A stretch of DNA of 5,051 nucleotides from Phycisphaera mikurensis NBRC 102666. Its GTDB lineage: Bacteria > Planctomycetota > Phycisphaerae > Phycisphaerales > SM1A02. Below, piece after piece: positions 1 through 5,051 of the stretch (positions within the stretch are counted from its first letter, which is position 1; every line of letters begins with the position of its first letter). A program made the translations under genes and the position numbers. The notes under the pieces were generated by a model. That model saw nothing but the letters and a program-made list of their open reading frames with translations. It was not told the origin of the DNA and did not search any database. The stretch spans positions 1-5,051 of the forward strand of contig CAMBSR010000169.1 of NCBI GenBank assembly GCA_945870475.1. The letters are read 5' to 3'.

Positions 1-348
1 GCCGAACGCGGCATCGATGATGGTGCCCGAGCGTCCGGAGATGATCGCGAGCCCGCAGCCGAGGACGAAGATCCCGACGGCCGCGTTGACGATACGCCCC
101 ACCACGCAGGCAACGGCGCAGCAGGCGGCCGAACCGAGGACGAGCGCAATCGCGGCCATGGCCGGATGCATCGCGTCCGTGGCCGTGGGGCCGGCCACAC
201 CGCGAGCGCTCGCGAGGAACGGCAGCACCGGGATCATCAGCCCGATGCAGGCGACGATGCCCGCCACCAGCACCGCGTAACGCGCCACCGGCTTCTCGGC
301 GAGGCGTCGGAACGTATCGATGGGGCTGGTGGCCGTGGCGGCTGGCAT
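1..348 (-). CDS. Unrecognised multi-pass membrane protein, N-terminal part (truncated by window edge)
   Basis: An open frame on the minus strand starts with ATG at 348 and runs without a stop to the window edge, giving 116 residues. I do not recognise the family. The protein begins with a short polar N-terminus (MPAATATSPIDTFRRLAEKP), followed by three hydrophobic segments that look like transmembrane helices: about residues 23-46, 64-84 and 90-106. A loop of about 18 residues rich in Ala, Gly and Thr separates the first two. Cysteines lie inside or near the helices at residues 34, 76, 77, 81 and 98. No signal-peptidase site is evident, so an inner-membrane protein is the simplest reading. 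The start is uncertain: no Shine-Dalgarno sequence precedes it, and an in-frame TTG lies further upstream. The gene is divergent from hutH, so shared regulation is possible but not shown. The frame has the alternating hydrophobic and polar pattern of a real protein, unlike the arginine-rich product of the opposite strand. Confidence 0.6.
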   Translation of the reverse strand, partial: MPAATATSPIDTFRRLAEKPVARYAVLVAGIVACIGLMIPVLPFLASARGVAGPTATDAMHPAMAAIALVLGSAACCAVACVVGRIVNAAVGIFVLGCGLAIISGRSGTIIDAAFG

Positions 349-404
349 GGAGCATGTGCTACCCGCGGCGCGCGTGGCACGCAAGCGGTCACGTATCTTT
401 CCCG
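349..404. promoter_or_regulatory. Short divergent intergenic region between the membrane-protein gene and hutH
   Basis: Only 56 bp separate the two divergent starts, so any promoters must be packed here or reach into the coding regions. On the plus strand TATCTT at 394-399 matches four of six positions of a sigma70-type -10 box. It ends 5 nt before the ATG at 405 and 8 nt before the ATG at 408. No convincing -35 box or Shine-Dalgarno sequence is visible for hutH. On the minus strand I see only a poor -10 match (TAGCAC, at 361-356). No clear operator palindrome is present. This is a weak prediction from position and hexamer similarity. Confidence 0.3.
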
Positions 405-1958
405 ATGATGCAACGCGACTCCCACGGCCGGCCGGACGCCGCCAACCCCCTTGTCCTCGACGGTTCGCCGCTCACCATCCACCAGGTGGTCGAGGTGGCA
501 CGCCACCGGCGCCCCGTGCGCCTGGCGCCGCCGGCACGCACGGCGATCGCCACCGCGCGGGCGGCGCTCGAGCGCCGGATGAGTTCGGGCGAGGCCATGT
601 ACGGGATCAACACCGGCTTCGGATCGCTCTCGCGGGTGCGCGTGGCCGATGTCGACCTCGACGCGCTGCAGGTGAACCTGGTGCGGAGCCACGCGTCGGG
701 CGTCGGCGACCCGGCCGAGCAGGAAGTGGTGCGCGGCATGATGGTCATCCTCGCGGCGAGCCTCGCGCGTGCACACAGTGCGGTGCGGCCAGAGCTGGTG
801 GAGCTCATGGTCTCCATGCTGAATGCCGGCGTGCACCCGGTGGTGCCGACGCGCGGTTCGGTGGGCGCTTCCGGCGATCTGGCGCCGCTCGCGCACCTGG
901 CGCTCGGGTTCCTCGGCGAAGGCGAGGCGCACCTCGGCGGACAGCGGATGTCGGCGCGGGATGCACTCGGCGCGGTGAACCTGCAGCCCGTAACGCTCCA
1001 TGCGAAGGAAGGCCTGGCGCTCATCAACGGCACGCACTACATGTGCTCGATCGGTGCGCTTGCGCTCCATGATGCGGACGCCCTGCTCCGCACCGCCATG
1101 CTCGCCACCGCGCTCTCGATCGATGCGTGCCGCGCCACGGACTCGTTCCTCGATCCGCGCATCCACGCAGCGCGCAACCAGCCGGGGCAGAAGGCCGTGG
1201 CGGCGGCGATCCTGGAGCAACTCGCGGGAAGCGAAGTGCTCAAGGCCCACGAGGAGAACGACCCGCGCGTGCAGGATCCGTACTCGTTCCGCTGCAGCCC
1301 GCAGGTGCTGGGCGCCGCGGTCGATTGCATCGGCTGGGCGCGCAGCGTGGTCGAGCGCGAGCTCGGCGGCGTCACCGACAACCCGCTCCTCTTCATGGAA
1401 GGAAGCGAAGCCGAGATCGTCTCCGGCGGCAACTTCCACGGCATGCCGCTGGCGCTCGCGCTTGACGCGGCAAAGGTTGCATTGGTGGCGGTGGCCGGCA
1501 TCTCCGAGCGGCGCACGTTCTGGATCCTGGCGGCGAACGATCCGCAGAACCCGGTGCGGCCGTACCTGGCGAACGACCCCGGCGCGCAGAGCGGATACAT
1601 GATCGCGCAGTACGCGGCCGCCGCATGCTGCAACGAGCTGCAGGTGCTTGCCCATCCGGCAAGCGCACACAACGTGACCACGAGCGCGGGCATCGAGGAC
1701 TACAACTCGATGGGCGCCACCAGCGCAAACCACCTGCGCGCAGCCGTGCGCCTGGCCACCGACGTGGTGGCGATCGAGGTGCTAGTCATGTGCGAGGGGC
1801 TCGAGTACCAGCGTCCGCTGCGCTCGGGATCGGGCGTCGAGGCGCTGCATGCCGCCGTCCGGCGCGAGGTCCCGCGTCTGGCAGGCGACCGCACCCCGGC
1901 GCCGGACATTGCGGCGGTGGCGCGGCTGATCGCTGCGGGGGCGCTCGCCGGGGCCTGA
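405..1958 (+). CDS. hutH: Histidine ammonia-lyase (histidase)
   Basis: Cytoplasmic enzyme that deaminates L-histidine to trans-urocanate and ammonia, the first step of histidine degradation. The 517-residue product is close to the usual length of about 510. The electrophilic MIO cofactor forms from the Ala-Ser-Gly triad, here residues 155-157 in GSVGASGDLAPLAHLAL. Residues known from Pseudomonas putida histidase can be placed: Tyr66 (YGINTGFG), the Ser-His pair with His96 in NLVRSHASG that marks histidine rather than Phe or Tyr specificity, Asn208 (INGT), Gln290, Tyr293 and Arg296 (QDPYSFR), Phe344 (GGNFHG) and Glu431. The segment after Glu431 reads EDYNSMG, where P. putida has EDHVSMG. I chose ATG 405; ATG 408 directly after it is equally possible. 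The in-frame ATG at 354 would add 17 residues unlike the family (MCYPRRAWHASG...). There is no Shine-Dalgarno sequence at 405/408. hutU follows after 64 bp on the same strand, which supports the assignment. Confidence 0.96.
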   Translation: MMQRDSHGRPDAANPLVLDGSPLTIHQVVEVARHRRPVRLAPPARTAIATARAALERRMSSGEAMYGINTGFGSLSRVRVADVDLDALQVNLVRSHASGVGDPAEQEVVRGMMVILAASLARAHSAVRPELVELMVSMLNAGVHPVVPTRGSVGASGDLAPLAHLALGFLGEGEAHLGGQRMSARDALGAVNLQPVTLHAKEGLALINGTHYMCSIGALALHDADALLRTAMLATALSIDACRATDSFLDPRIHAARNQPGQKAVAAAILEQLAGSEVLKAHEENDPRVQDPYSFRCSPQVLGAAVDCIGWARSVVERELGGVTDNPLLFMEGSEAEIVSGGNFHGMPLALALDAAKVALVAVAGISERRTFWILAANDPQNPVRPYLANDPGAQSGYMIAQYAAAACCNELQVLAHPASAHNVTTSAGIEDYNSMGATSANHLRAAVRLATDVVAIEVLVMCEGLEYQRPLRSGSGVEALHAAVRREVPRLAGDRTPAPDIAAVARLIAAGALAGA

Positions 1959-1959
1959 G

Positions 1960-1969
1960 TCCGGCCGGA
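1960..1969. repeat. Perfect 10-bp palindrome just after the hutH stop
   Basis: TCCGGCCGGA is a perfect self-complementary decamer that starts one base after the hutH stop codon. It has no loop and no following T-run, so it is not a terminator. A dimeric regulator could bind such a site upstream of hutU, but in GC-rich DNA a 10-bp palindrome can also arise by chance, and the position is the only support. Confidence 0.25.
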
Positions 1970-2007
1970 GCACTCCAAAACACGGCGTTCGCGACGGTGA
2001 AGCGGCC

Positions 2008-2013
2008 TACAAT
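2008..2013 (+). promoter_or_regulatory. Candidate -10 box of a hutU promoter
   Basis: TACAAT matches the sigma70 -10 consensus TATAAT at five of six positions and stands out in GC-rich surroundings. It ends 9 nt before the hutU ATG at 2023. The usual spacing would put the transcript start about 3 nt before, or at, the start codon. No good -35 hexamer is visible 16-18 bp upstream (the region reads GGCGTTCG). No Shine-Dalgarno sequence lies between the box and the ATG. Together this fits a nearly leaderless mRNA, with hutU transcribed from its own promoter as well as, or instead of, by read-through from hutH. Confidence 0.5.
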
Positions 2014-2022
2014 CGCCGCTCC

Positions 2023-3681
2023 ATGACGACGACCGCCCATCGAGTGATCCGCGCCCCCCGAGGCACCCAGCGCACCTGCAAGACCTGGGCCGCCGAGGCG
2101 GCCATGCGCATGCTCATGAACAACCTGGATCCCGAGGTGGCCGAGCGCCCCGAGGGCCTGGTGGTCTACGGCGGCCGCGGCCAGGCGGCACGCAACTGGG
2201 AGTGCTTCGACGCCATCGTCACGAGCCTGCAGCGCATGGAGGCCGACGAGACGCTCCTGGTGCAGAGCGGCAAGCCCGTCGGCATCGTGCGCACGCACGC
2301 CGATGCGCCGCGGGTGATGATCGCCAACTCGAACCTGGTGCCGCACTGGGCCACGCAGGAGCACTTCGACGAACTGTGCGCGCGCGGCCTGATGATGTTC
2401 GGGCAGATGACCGCGGGCAGCTGGATCTACATCGGTACGCAGGGCATCCTGCAGGGCACGTACGAGACGTTCGCCGAATGCGCGCGACAGCATTTCGGCG
2501 GCACGCTCAAGGGCACGCTGAACGTGACGGCCGGCTGCGGCGGCATGGGCGGCGCGCAGCCCCTGGCGATCACCATGAACGAAGGCACGGCGCTCGTGGC
2601 CGACGTCTGCCGCGAGCGGCTCCAGAAGCGCGTGCATGACCGCTACCTGGACGAGATCCACGAGGACCTGGACACGGCCATCGACCGCGCGGTGGAACTG
2701 AAGAAGCGCGGCGAGGCCATCAGCGTGGGCGTGCTGGCCAACGCGGTGGACATGCTGCAGCGCCTGGCCGACCGCAAGATCGTGCCCGAGACGCTCACCG
2801 ACCAGACCAGCGCGCACGATCCGCTCGAGGGCTATTACCCCGTGGGAATGACGCGCGAGGCGGCGGATGCCCTGCGCGCCGCCGATCCAGCGAAGTACCA
2901 GGAACTCTCCATGGCCAGCATGGAGCAGCACGTGCGCCTCATGGTGCAGTTCATGCGCGCCGGCAGCAAGACCTTCGACTACGGCAACAACATCCGCCAG
3001 CGCGCCTTCGACCACGGCTTCACCGATGCGTTCGCGTTCCCGGGCTTCGTGCCGGCATACATCCGCCCGCAGTTCTGCACGGGGCGCGGGCCGTTCCGCT
3101 GGGTGGCGCTCTCCGGCGATCCGGAGGACATCCGCGTCACGGACGAAGCGGTGCTCGAACTGTTCCCGCACGATGCAGGCCTCCATCGCTGGATCCGCAT
3201 GGCGCAGCAGCGCGTGGCATTCCAGGGACTGCCGGCACGTATCTGCTGGCTGGGCCTCGGCGAGCGGCACAGGGCCGGGCTGAAGTTCAACGAACTCGTG
3301 GCCACCGGCAAGGTGAAGGCACCGATCGTGATCGGTCGCGACCACCTCGACTGCGGCAGCGTGGCCAGCCCGAACCGCGAGACCGAGGCCATGAAGGACG
3401 GCACCGACGCAGTGAGCGACTGGGCCATCCTCAACTTCGCGGTGAACATCGCGAGCGGTGCCAGCTGGACCAGCTTCCACCACGGTGGCGGCGTGGGCAT
3501 CGGTTTCAGCCAGCACGCGGGCCAGGTGATCGTGGCCGACGGCACGCCGGAAGCGGCGCGGCGCCTCGAGCGCGTGCTGACCAATGACCCGATGATGGGC
3601 GTGTTCCGCCATGCCGACGCGGGGTACGAACTGGCGCAGGATTGCGCGGCGCGGCTGGGTGTGAAGATTCCGATGGCATGA
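2023..3681 (+). CDS. hutU: Urocanate hydratase (urocanase)
   Basis: Cytoplasmic enzyme that adds water to urocanate to give 4-imidazolone-5-propionate, the second step of histidine degradation, using tightly bound NAD+ as an electrophile. The 552-residue product is near the 556-557 usual for the family and aligns from end to end by eye. Conserved stretches in order: RAPRGT near residue 10, RMLMNNLDPEVAE (about 29-41), VYGGRGQAARNWECF, LLVQSGKPVG, NSNLVPHWA, MTAGSWIYIGTQGI, the glycine-rich TAGCGGMGGAQPLA (169-182), TDQTSAHDPL, TFDYGNNIRQ, FPGFVPAYIRP, LPARICWLG with the catalytic Cys at 408 (Cys410 in P. putida), GRDHLDCGSVASPNRETEAM and HHGGGVGIGFSQHAG. Cys172 and Cys444 replace the Leu and Ser found in P. 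putida; from memory both also occur in other bacterial HutU lineages, so they are probably natural subfamily residues. ATG 2023 is chosen because the N-terminus then matches the family. It has no Shine-Dalgarno sequence but a -10-like box 9 nt upstream. It follows hutH and converges on the Sua5 gene. Confidence 0.97.
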   Translation: MTTTAHRVIRAPRGTQRTCKTWAAEAAMRMLMNNLDPEVAERPEGLVVYGGRGQAARNWECFDAIVTSLQRMEADETLLVQSGKPVGIVRTHADAPRVMIANSNLVPHWATQEHFDELCARGLMMFGQMTAGSWIYIGTQGILQGTYETFAECARQHFGGTLKGTLNVTAGCGGMGGAQPLAITMNEGTALVADVCRERLQKRVHDRYLDEIHEDLDTAIDRAVELKKRGEAISVGVLANAVDMLQRLADRKIVPETLTDQTSAHDPLEGYYPVGMTREAADALRAADPAKYQELSMASMEQHVRLMVQFMRAGSKTFDYGNNIRQRAFDHGFTDAFAFPGFVPAYIRPQFCTGRGPFRWVALSGDPEDIRVTDEAVLELFPHDAGLHRWIRMAQQRVAFQGLPARICWLGLGERHRAGLKFNELVATGKVKAPIVIGRDHLDCGSVASPNRETEAMKDGTDAVSDWAILNFAVNIASGASWTSFHHGGGVGIGFSQHAGQVIVADGTPEAARRLERVLTNDPMMGVFRHADAGYELAQDCAARLGVKIPMA

Positions 3682-3709
3682 GGCGTTGGCGGGCGGTGAG
3701 GCGGTGGCG
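3679..3709 (+). repeat. Imperfect 13-bp direct repeat over the hutU stop
   Basis: TGAGGCGTTGGCG (3679-3691, beginning with the hutU stop codon) is repeated as TGAGGCGGTGGCG (3697-3709), 12 of 13 bases identical with an 18-bp period. Both are low-complexity GGC-rich sequence. The second copy overlaps the left arm of the 11-bp inverted repeat. Function unknown; it may be a chance or slippage product. Confidence 0.3.
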
Positions 3710-3843
3710 ACGTTCCCATCACGCCCGCGTACTGGCCCCTTCGCCTTGCGGGGCGGGCGGCATGGCGCCGCCACTGCCCCTCCGGCGAAGGGGCCAGGCA
3801 CCTCTTGCTCCAATGGCGTCGGTTCGGCAATGGCCTCACCGCC
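3692..3843. repeat. Outer inverted repeat enclosing the central hairpin (possible palindromic element)
   Basis: GGCGGTGAGGC at 3692-3702 is the exact reverse complement of GCCTCACCGCC at 3833-3843. These 11-bp arms enclose the stronger hairpin at 3732-3797, with 29 and 35 unpaired bases on either side, so the 152-bp span can be drawn as nested inverted repeats. It lies wholly in the 262-bp gap (3682-3943) between the converging hutU and Sua5 genes, in which I see no credible gene. It might be a dispersed palindromic (MITE-like) element, a structured RNA, or partly chance. No target-site duplication is apparent. Confidence 0.4.
3732..3797. terminator. Long GC-rich hairpin, candidate bidirectional terminator or REP-like palindrome
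   Basis: CTGGCCCCTTCGCC (3732-3745) and GGCGAAGGGGCCAG (3784-3797) are perfect 14-bp inverted arms. Inside, GGGGC (3750-3754) pairs with GCCCC (3776-3780) and GGCGGC (3756-3761) pairs with GCCGCC (3767-3772), leaving a 5-base loop ATGGC and small internal loops. The result is a 66-nt stem-loop of high predicted stability. It begins 50 bp after the hutU stop and lies about 146 bp beyond the Sua5 stop on the other strand, a sensible place for a shared terminator. There is no T-tract on either side, so it is not a classical intrinsic terminator. Blocking 3' exonuclease decay, or being one copy of a repeated palindrome, are alternatives. The structure is seen; the role is inferred. Confidence 0.55.
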
Positions 3844-3943
3844 GCGTGTGGGGGGAGCCGCATGAGGTGAATGTCACGGGTGCGATGGAACGTCGAACTA
3901 CCCCCGCGCACAGCGCAAAGATGCAGCCGAACGTCAATCACCC

Positions 3944-4912
3944 TCACGCCGTCGCGCGGCGCAGGCGATCCACCACTGCACGCCAGAGGCCGTCGAAGGA
4001 CGGCGGCATCTCGACCAGGATCTTCGCGCAGCCGAGCGTGTCCGCCGAACGCAGTGCGTCGTAGAGCGCGCTGCCGTAGAGGCGTGCGTCCTTCGGCATG
4101 GAGATGGCGGTGTGCGGGCTCGGCACGTGCGTTGCGTCGAAGCACAGCACCGCGCACGGGCGCGGCTCGGCGGCGAGCGCAGCGCGGATGCCGTTGATGG
4201 GGACGAGCGCCGCCGGGGTGCGCGGGGCATAGTGCCGCGCCGCGGTGCCCGGGCTGTCGCCCTGCTCCGTGATCACGGGCGCGTCCACGTCGCCGAGGAT
4301 CGACTGAAGCGATTCGAGCGTCACCGTGCCCGGGCGCAGGAGCACGGGGCGACGCGCGGTGAGGTCGAGGACGGTGCTCTCAAGGCCGAATTCGCTGCGT
4401 CCGCCGTCGAGGATCAGGAGATCGGCCTCGCTGGCAAAGTCCTCCGCCACATGCCGCGCCACCGTCGGGCTCACGTGCCCGGAGCGGTTGGCGCTCGGCG
4501 CGCTCACCGCGGCCCCACCGAGTTCTTCCAGGAGTCGCCGCGCCACGGGATGGCTCGGCGACCGCACCGCGATGCTGTTGCGCCCACCGACCGCCTCCGC
4601 CGGCACGCTCGCGCGTCGCGGCAGCACCAGCGTCAGCGGACCGGGCCACAGGCGGGATGCCAGCTCGTCGCAGCGCGGGTCCCAGCCTTCCACGATGGAT
4701 TTCGCACCACGCGCGTCCAGTACGTGGGCGATCAGCGGGTTGTTGGCCGGGCGCCACTTCAGACGGTAGACCTCGGCGATGGCACGCGGGTCGAGCGTCA
4801 GCGCGCCGAGTCCGTAGACCGTCTCGGTCGGGAACGCCACCGCCTTGCCGGCGCGCATCGCATCGGCGGCGAGTTCGATCGAGAGGTCTGTCGGTTCAAG
4901 GATGGTCGGCAT
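3944..4912 (-). CDS. sua5: L-threonylcarbamoyladenylate synthase, Sua5 type
   Basis: Makes threonylcarbamoyl-AMP from threonine, bicarbonate and ATP; the TsaD complex then transfers the group to A37 of ANN-decoding tRNAs to form t6A. The 322-residue protein has the two-domain Sua5 form, longer than the single-domain TsaC/YrdC of about 190 residues. The YrdC domain (about 8-200) shows FPTETVYGLG (28-37), KWRPANNPL (52-60, the K-x-R-P substrate-binding motif, with Trp where Gly is common), WPGPLTLVLP (89-98), SAPSANRSGHVSPT (137-150), GLESTVLDL (176-184) and LLRPGT (191-196). The linker motif SPGTAARHYAP (220-230) leads into the C-terminal Sua5 domain, which ends with PPSFDGLWRAVVDRLRRA. ATG 4912 is chosen because GGAG lies 8 nt upstream and the family N-terminus starts there; the in-frame extension to 5020 would overlap the TolC gene out of frame. 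The gene is 22 bp behind the TolC-like gene and probably in its operon. Confidence 0.95.
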   Translation of the reverse strand: MPTILEPTDLSIELAADAMRAGKAVAFPTETVYGLGALTLDPRAIAEVYRLKWRPANNPLIAHVLDARGAKSIVEGWDPRCDELASRLWPGPLTLVLPRRASVPAEAVGGRNSIAVRSPSHPVARRLLEELGGAAVSAPSANRSGHVSPTVARHVAEDFASEADLLILDGGRSEFGLESTVLDLTARRPVLLRPGTVTLESLQSILGDVDAPVITEQGDSPGTAARHYAPRTPAALVPINGIRAALAAEPRPCAVLCFDATHVPSPHTAISMPKDARLYGSALYDALRSADTLGCAKILVEMPPSFDGLWRAVVDRLRRATA

Positions 4913-4920
4913 CGTTGGCG

Positions 4921-4924
4921 CTCC
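4921..4924 (-). promoter_or_regulatory. Ribosome binding site of the Sua5 gene
   Basis: GGAG on the minus strand lies 8 nt before ATG 4912, inside the 22-bp gap after the TolC-like stop codon. It supports this start over the upstream in-frame ATG at 5020. It is the only convincing Shine-Dalgarno sequence among the starts visible in this window. Confidence 0.6.
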
Positions 4925-4934
4925 GCGGCGGCAT

Positions 4935-5051
4935 TCACTTCGACGGTTCGACGTCCACGAGCGACAGCTCGATCCGGTTGCGCTCCAGCGCGGTGCCCAT
5001 CGCCGCGTACAGGTTGGCAATGGCGATGTTGTAGTCGGCCAGCGCGGTTGC
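4935..5051 (-). CDS. TolC-family outer-membrane efflux protein, C-terminal end only
   Basis: The last 38 codons of a minus-strand gene enter from the right edge and end with TGA at 4937-4935. The segment LADYNIAIANLYAAMGTALE is characteristic of the final helix of TolC-type outer-membrane efflux proteins, where a (D/N)YN-x-A-x-A-x-L motif is followed by a small-residue turn, here AAMGT. The tail then reads RNRIELSLVDVEPSK. Such proteins form a trimeric outer-membrane channel with a long periplasmic barrel that serves RND, ABC or type I export systems. Which substrate this one serves cannot be told from the fragment, and the partner pump genes would lie beyond the window. The short fragment limits confidence, but the motif and the tight 22-bp spacing to the Sua5 gene support a real gene end. 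Confidence 0.7.
   Translation of the reverse strand, partial: ATALADYNIAIANLYAAMGTALERNRIELSLVDVEPSK

Noticed and set aside
354..404. Extended hutH start at the in-frame ATG 354
   Set aside because: It would add 17 residues not seen in the family. The GGAG before it is only 1 nt from the ATG, too close to act as a normal Shine-Dalgarno sequence, and the extension would leave only 5 bp to the divergent gene.
237..1733. 498-codon open frame on the minus strand, antisense to hutH
   Set aside because: It overlaps the well-supported hutH along most of its length and also runs, in a different frame, into the better-supported membrane-protein frame. Its composition is Arg, His and Val-rich without recognisable motifs.
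1786..3813. 675-codon open frame on the minus strand, antisense to hutU
   Set aside because: It lies opposite an intact, clearly recognisable urocanase. Its product is a low-complexity Arg, Ala and His-rich sequence with no family motif, as expected for an antisense frame in GC-rich DNA where stops are rare.
3708..3895. 9-bp inverted match CGACGTTCC (3708-3716) with GGAACGTCG (3887-3895)
   Set aside because: It is short, does not nest with the other inverted repeats, and could easily occur by chance in a region of this size.
3844..3943. Remaining 100 bp after the palindromic region, checked for a small gene or RNA
   Set aside because: No tRNA-like fold, start codon with a Shine-Dalgarno sequence, or hairpin followed by a T-run could be supported. 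It is probably the 3' untranslated region of the Sua5 gene.
3642..4064. 140-codon plus-strand open frame across the hutU end, the hairpin and the Sua5 end
   Set aside because: It overlaps two real genes and runs through the palindromic region. It is Arg-rich, has no motif, and is best explained as a chance frame.
4913..5020. Extended Sua5 start at the in-frame ATG 5020
   Set aside because: The added 36 residues are the out-of-frame reading of the TolC C-terminus. The family N-terminus begins at ATG 4912, which has its own GGAG.
1..5051. CRISPR arrays, insertion sequences, tRNA or rRNA genes, attachment sites
   Set aside because: No regularly spaced repeats, transposase motifs, terminal repeats with target duplications, or conserved RNA-gene segments were seen on either strand.

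Overview
This is a GC-rich window whose gene content is chromosomal and metabolic. The partial TolC-type outer-membrane protein at the right edge points to a diderm (Gram-negative-type) bacterium. The phylum cannot be fixed from the sequence. High GC, a TolC tail and an unfamiliar small membrane protein would fit a planctomycete-like or other environmental lineage, but that is only a guess.

Left edge (1-348, minus strand): the N-terminal 116 residues of an unrecognised multi-pass membrane protein that runs off the window. It diverges from the hut genes across a 56-bp gap.

Centre (405-3681, plus strand): a two-gene histidine-degradation module. hutH (histidine ammonia-lyase, MIO enzyme) makes urocanate and ammonia from histidine. 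hutU (urocanate hydratase, NAD+-dependent) turns urocanate into imidazolonepropionate. Both look intact, with their catalytic residues in place. They are 64 bp apart. Neither start has a Shine-Dalgarno sequence, and both have a -10-like hexamer very close to the start codon, which suggests leaderless transcripts and possibly a separate promoter for hutU. The later pathway genes (hutI, hutG or hutF) are not in the window.

Convergent gap (3682-3943): no supported gene. It holds a strong long hairpin built on a perfect 14-bp inverted repeat (3732-3797), enclosed by a second 11-bp inverted repeat (3692-3702 with 3833-3843). It could be a shared terminator region between the converging genes or a dispersed palindromic repeat.

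Right side (3944-5051, minus strand): a full-length Sua5-type L-threonylcarbamoyladenylate synthase, which makes the precursor of the tRNA modification t6A. It follows the C-terminal end of a TolC-family efflux protein by 22 bp, so the two are probably co-transcribed.

I found no clear novel system. The most interesting items are the nested inverted repeats and the shared leaderless-type start architecture of the two hut genes. A few substitutions around the HutH active site also merit a check.
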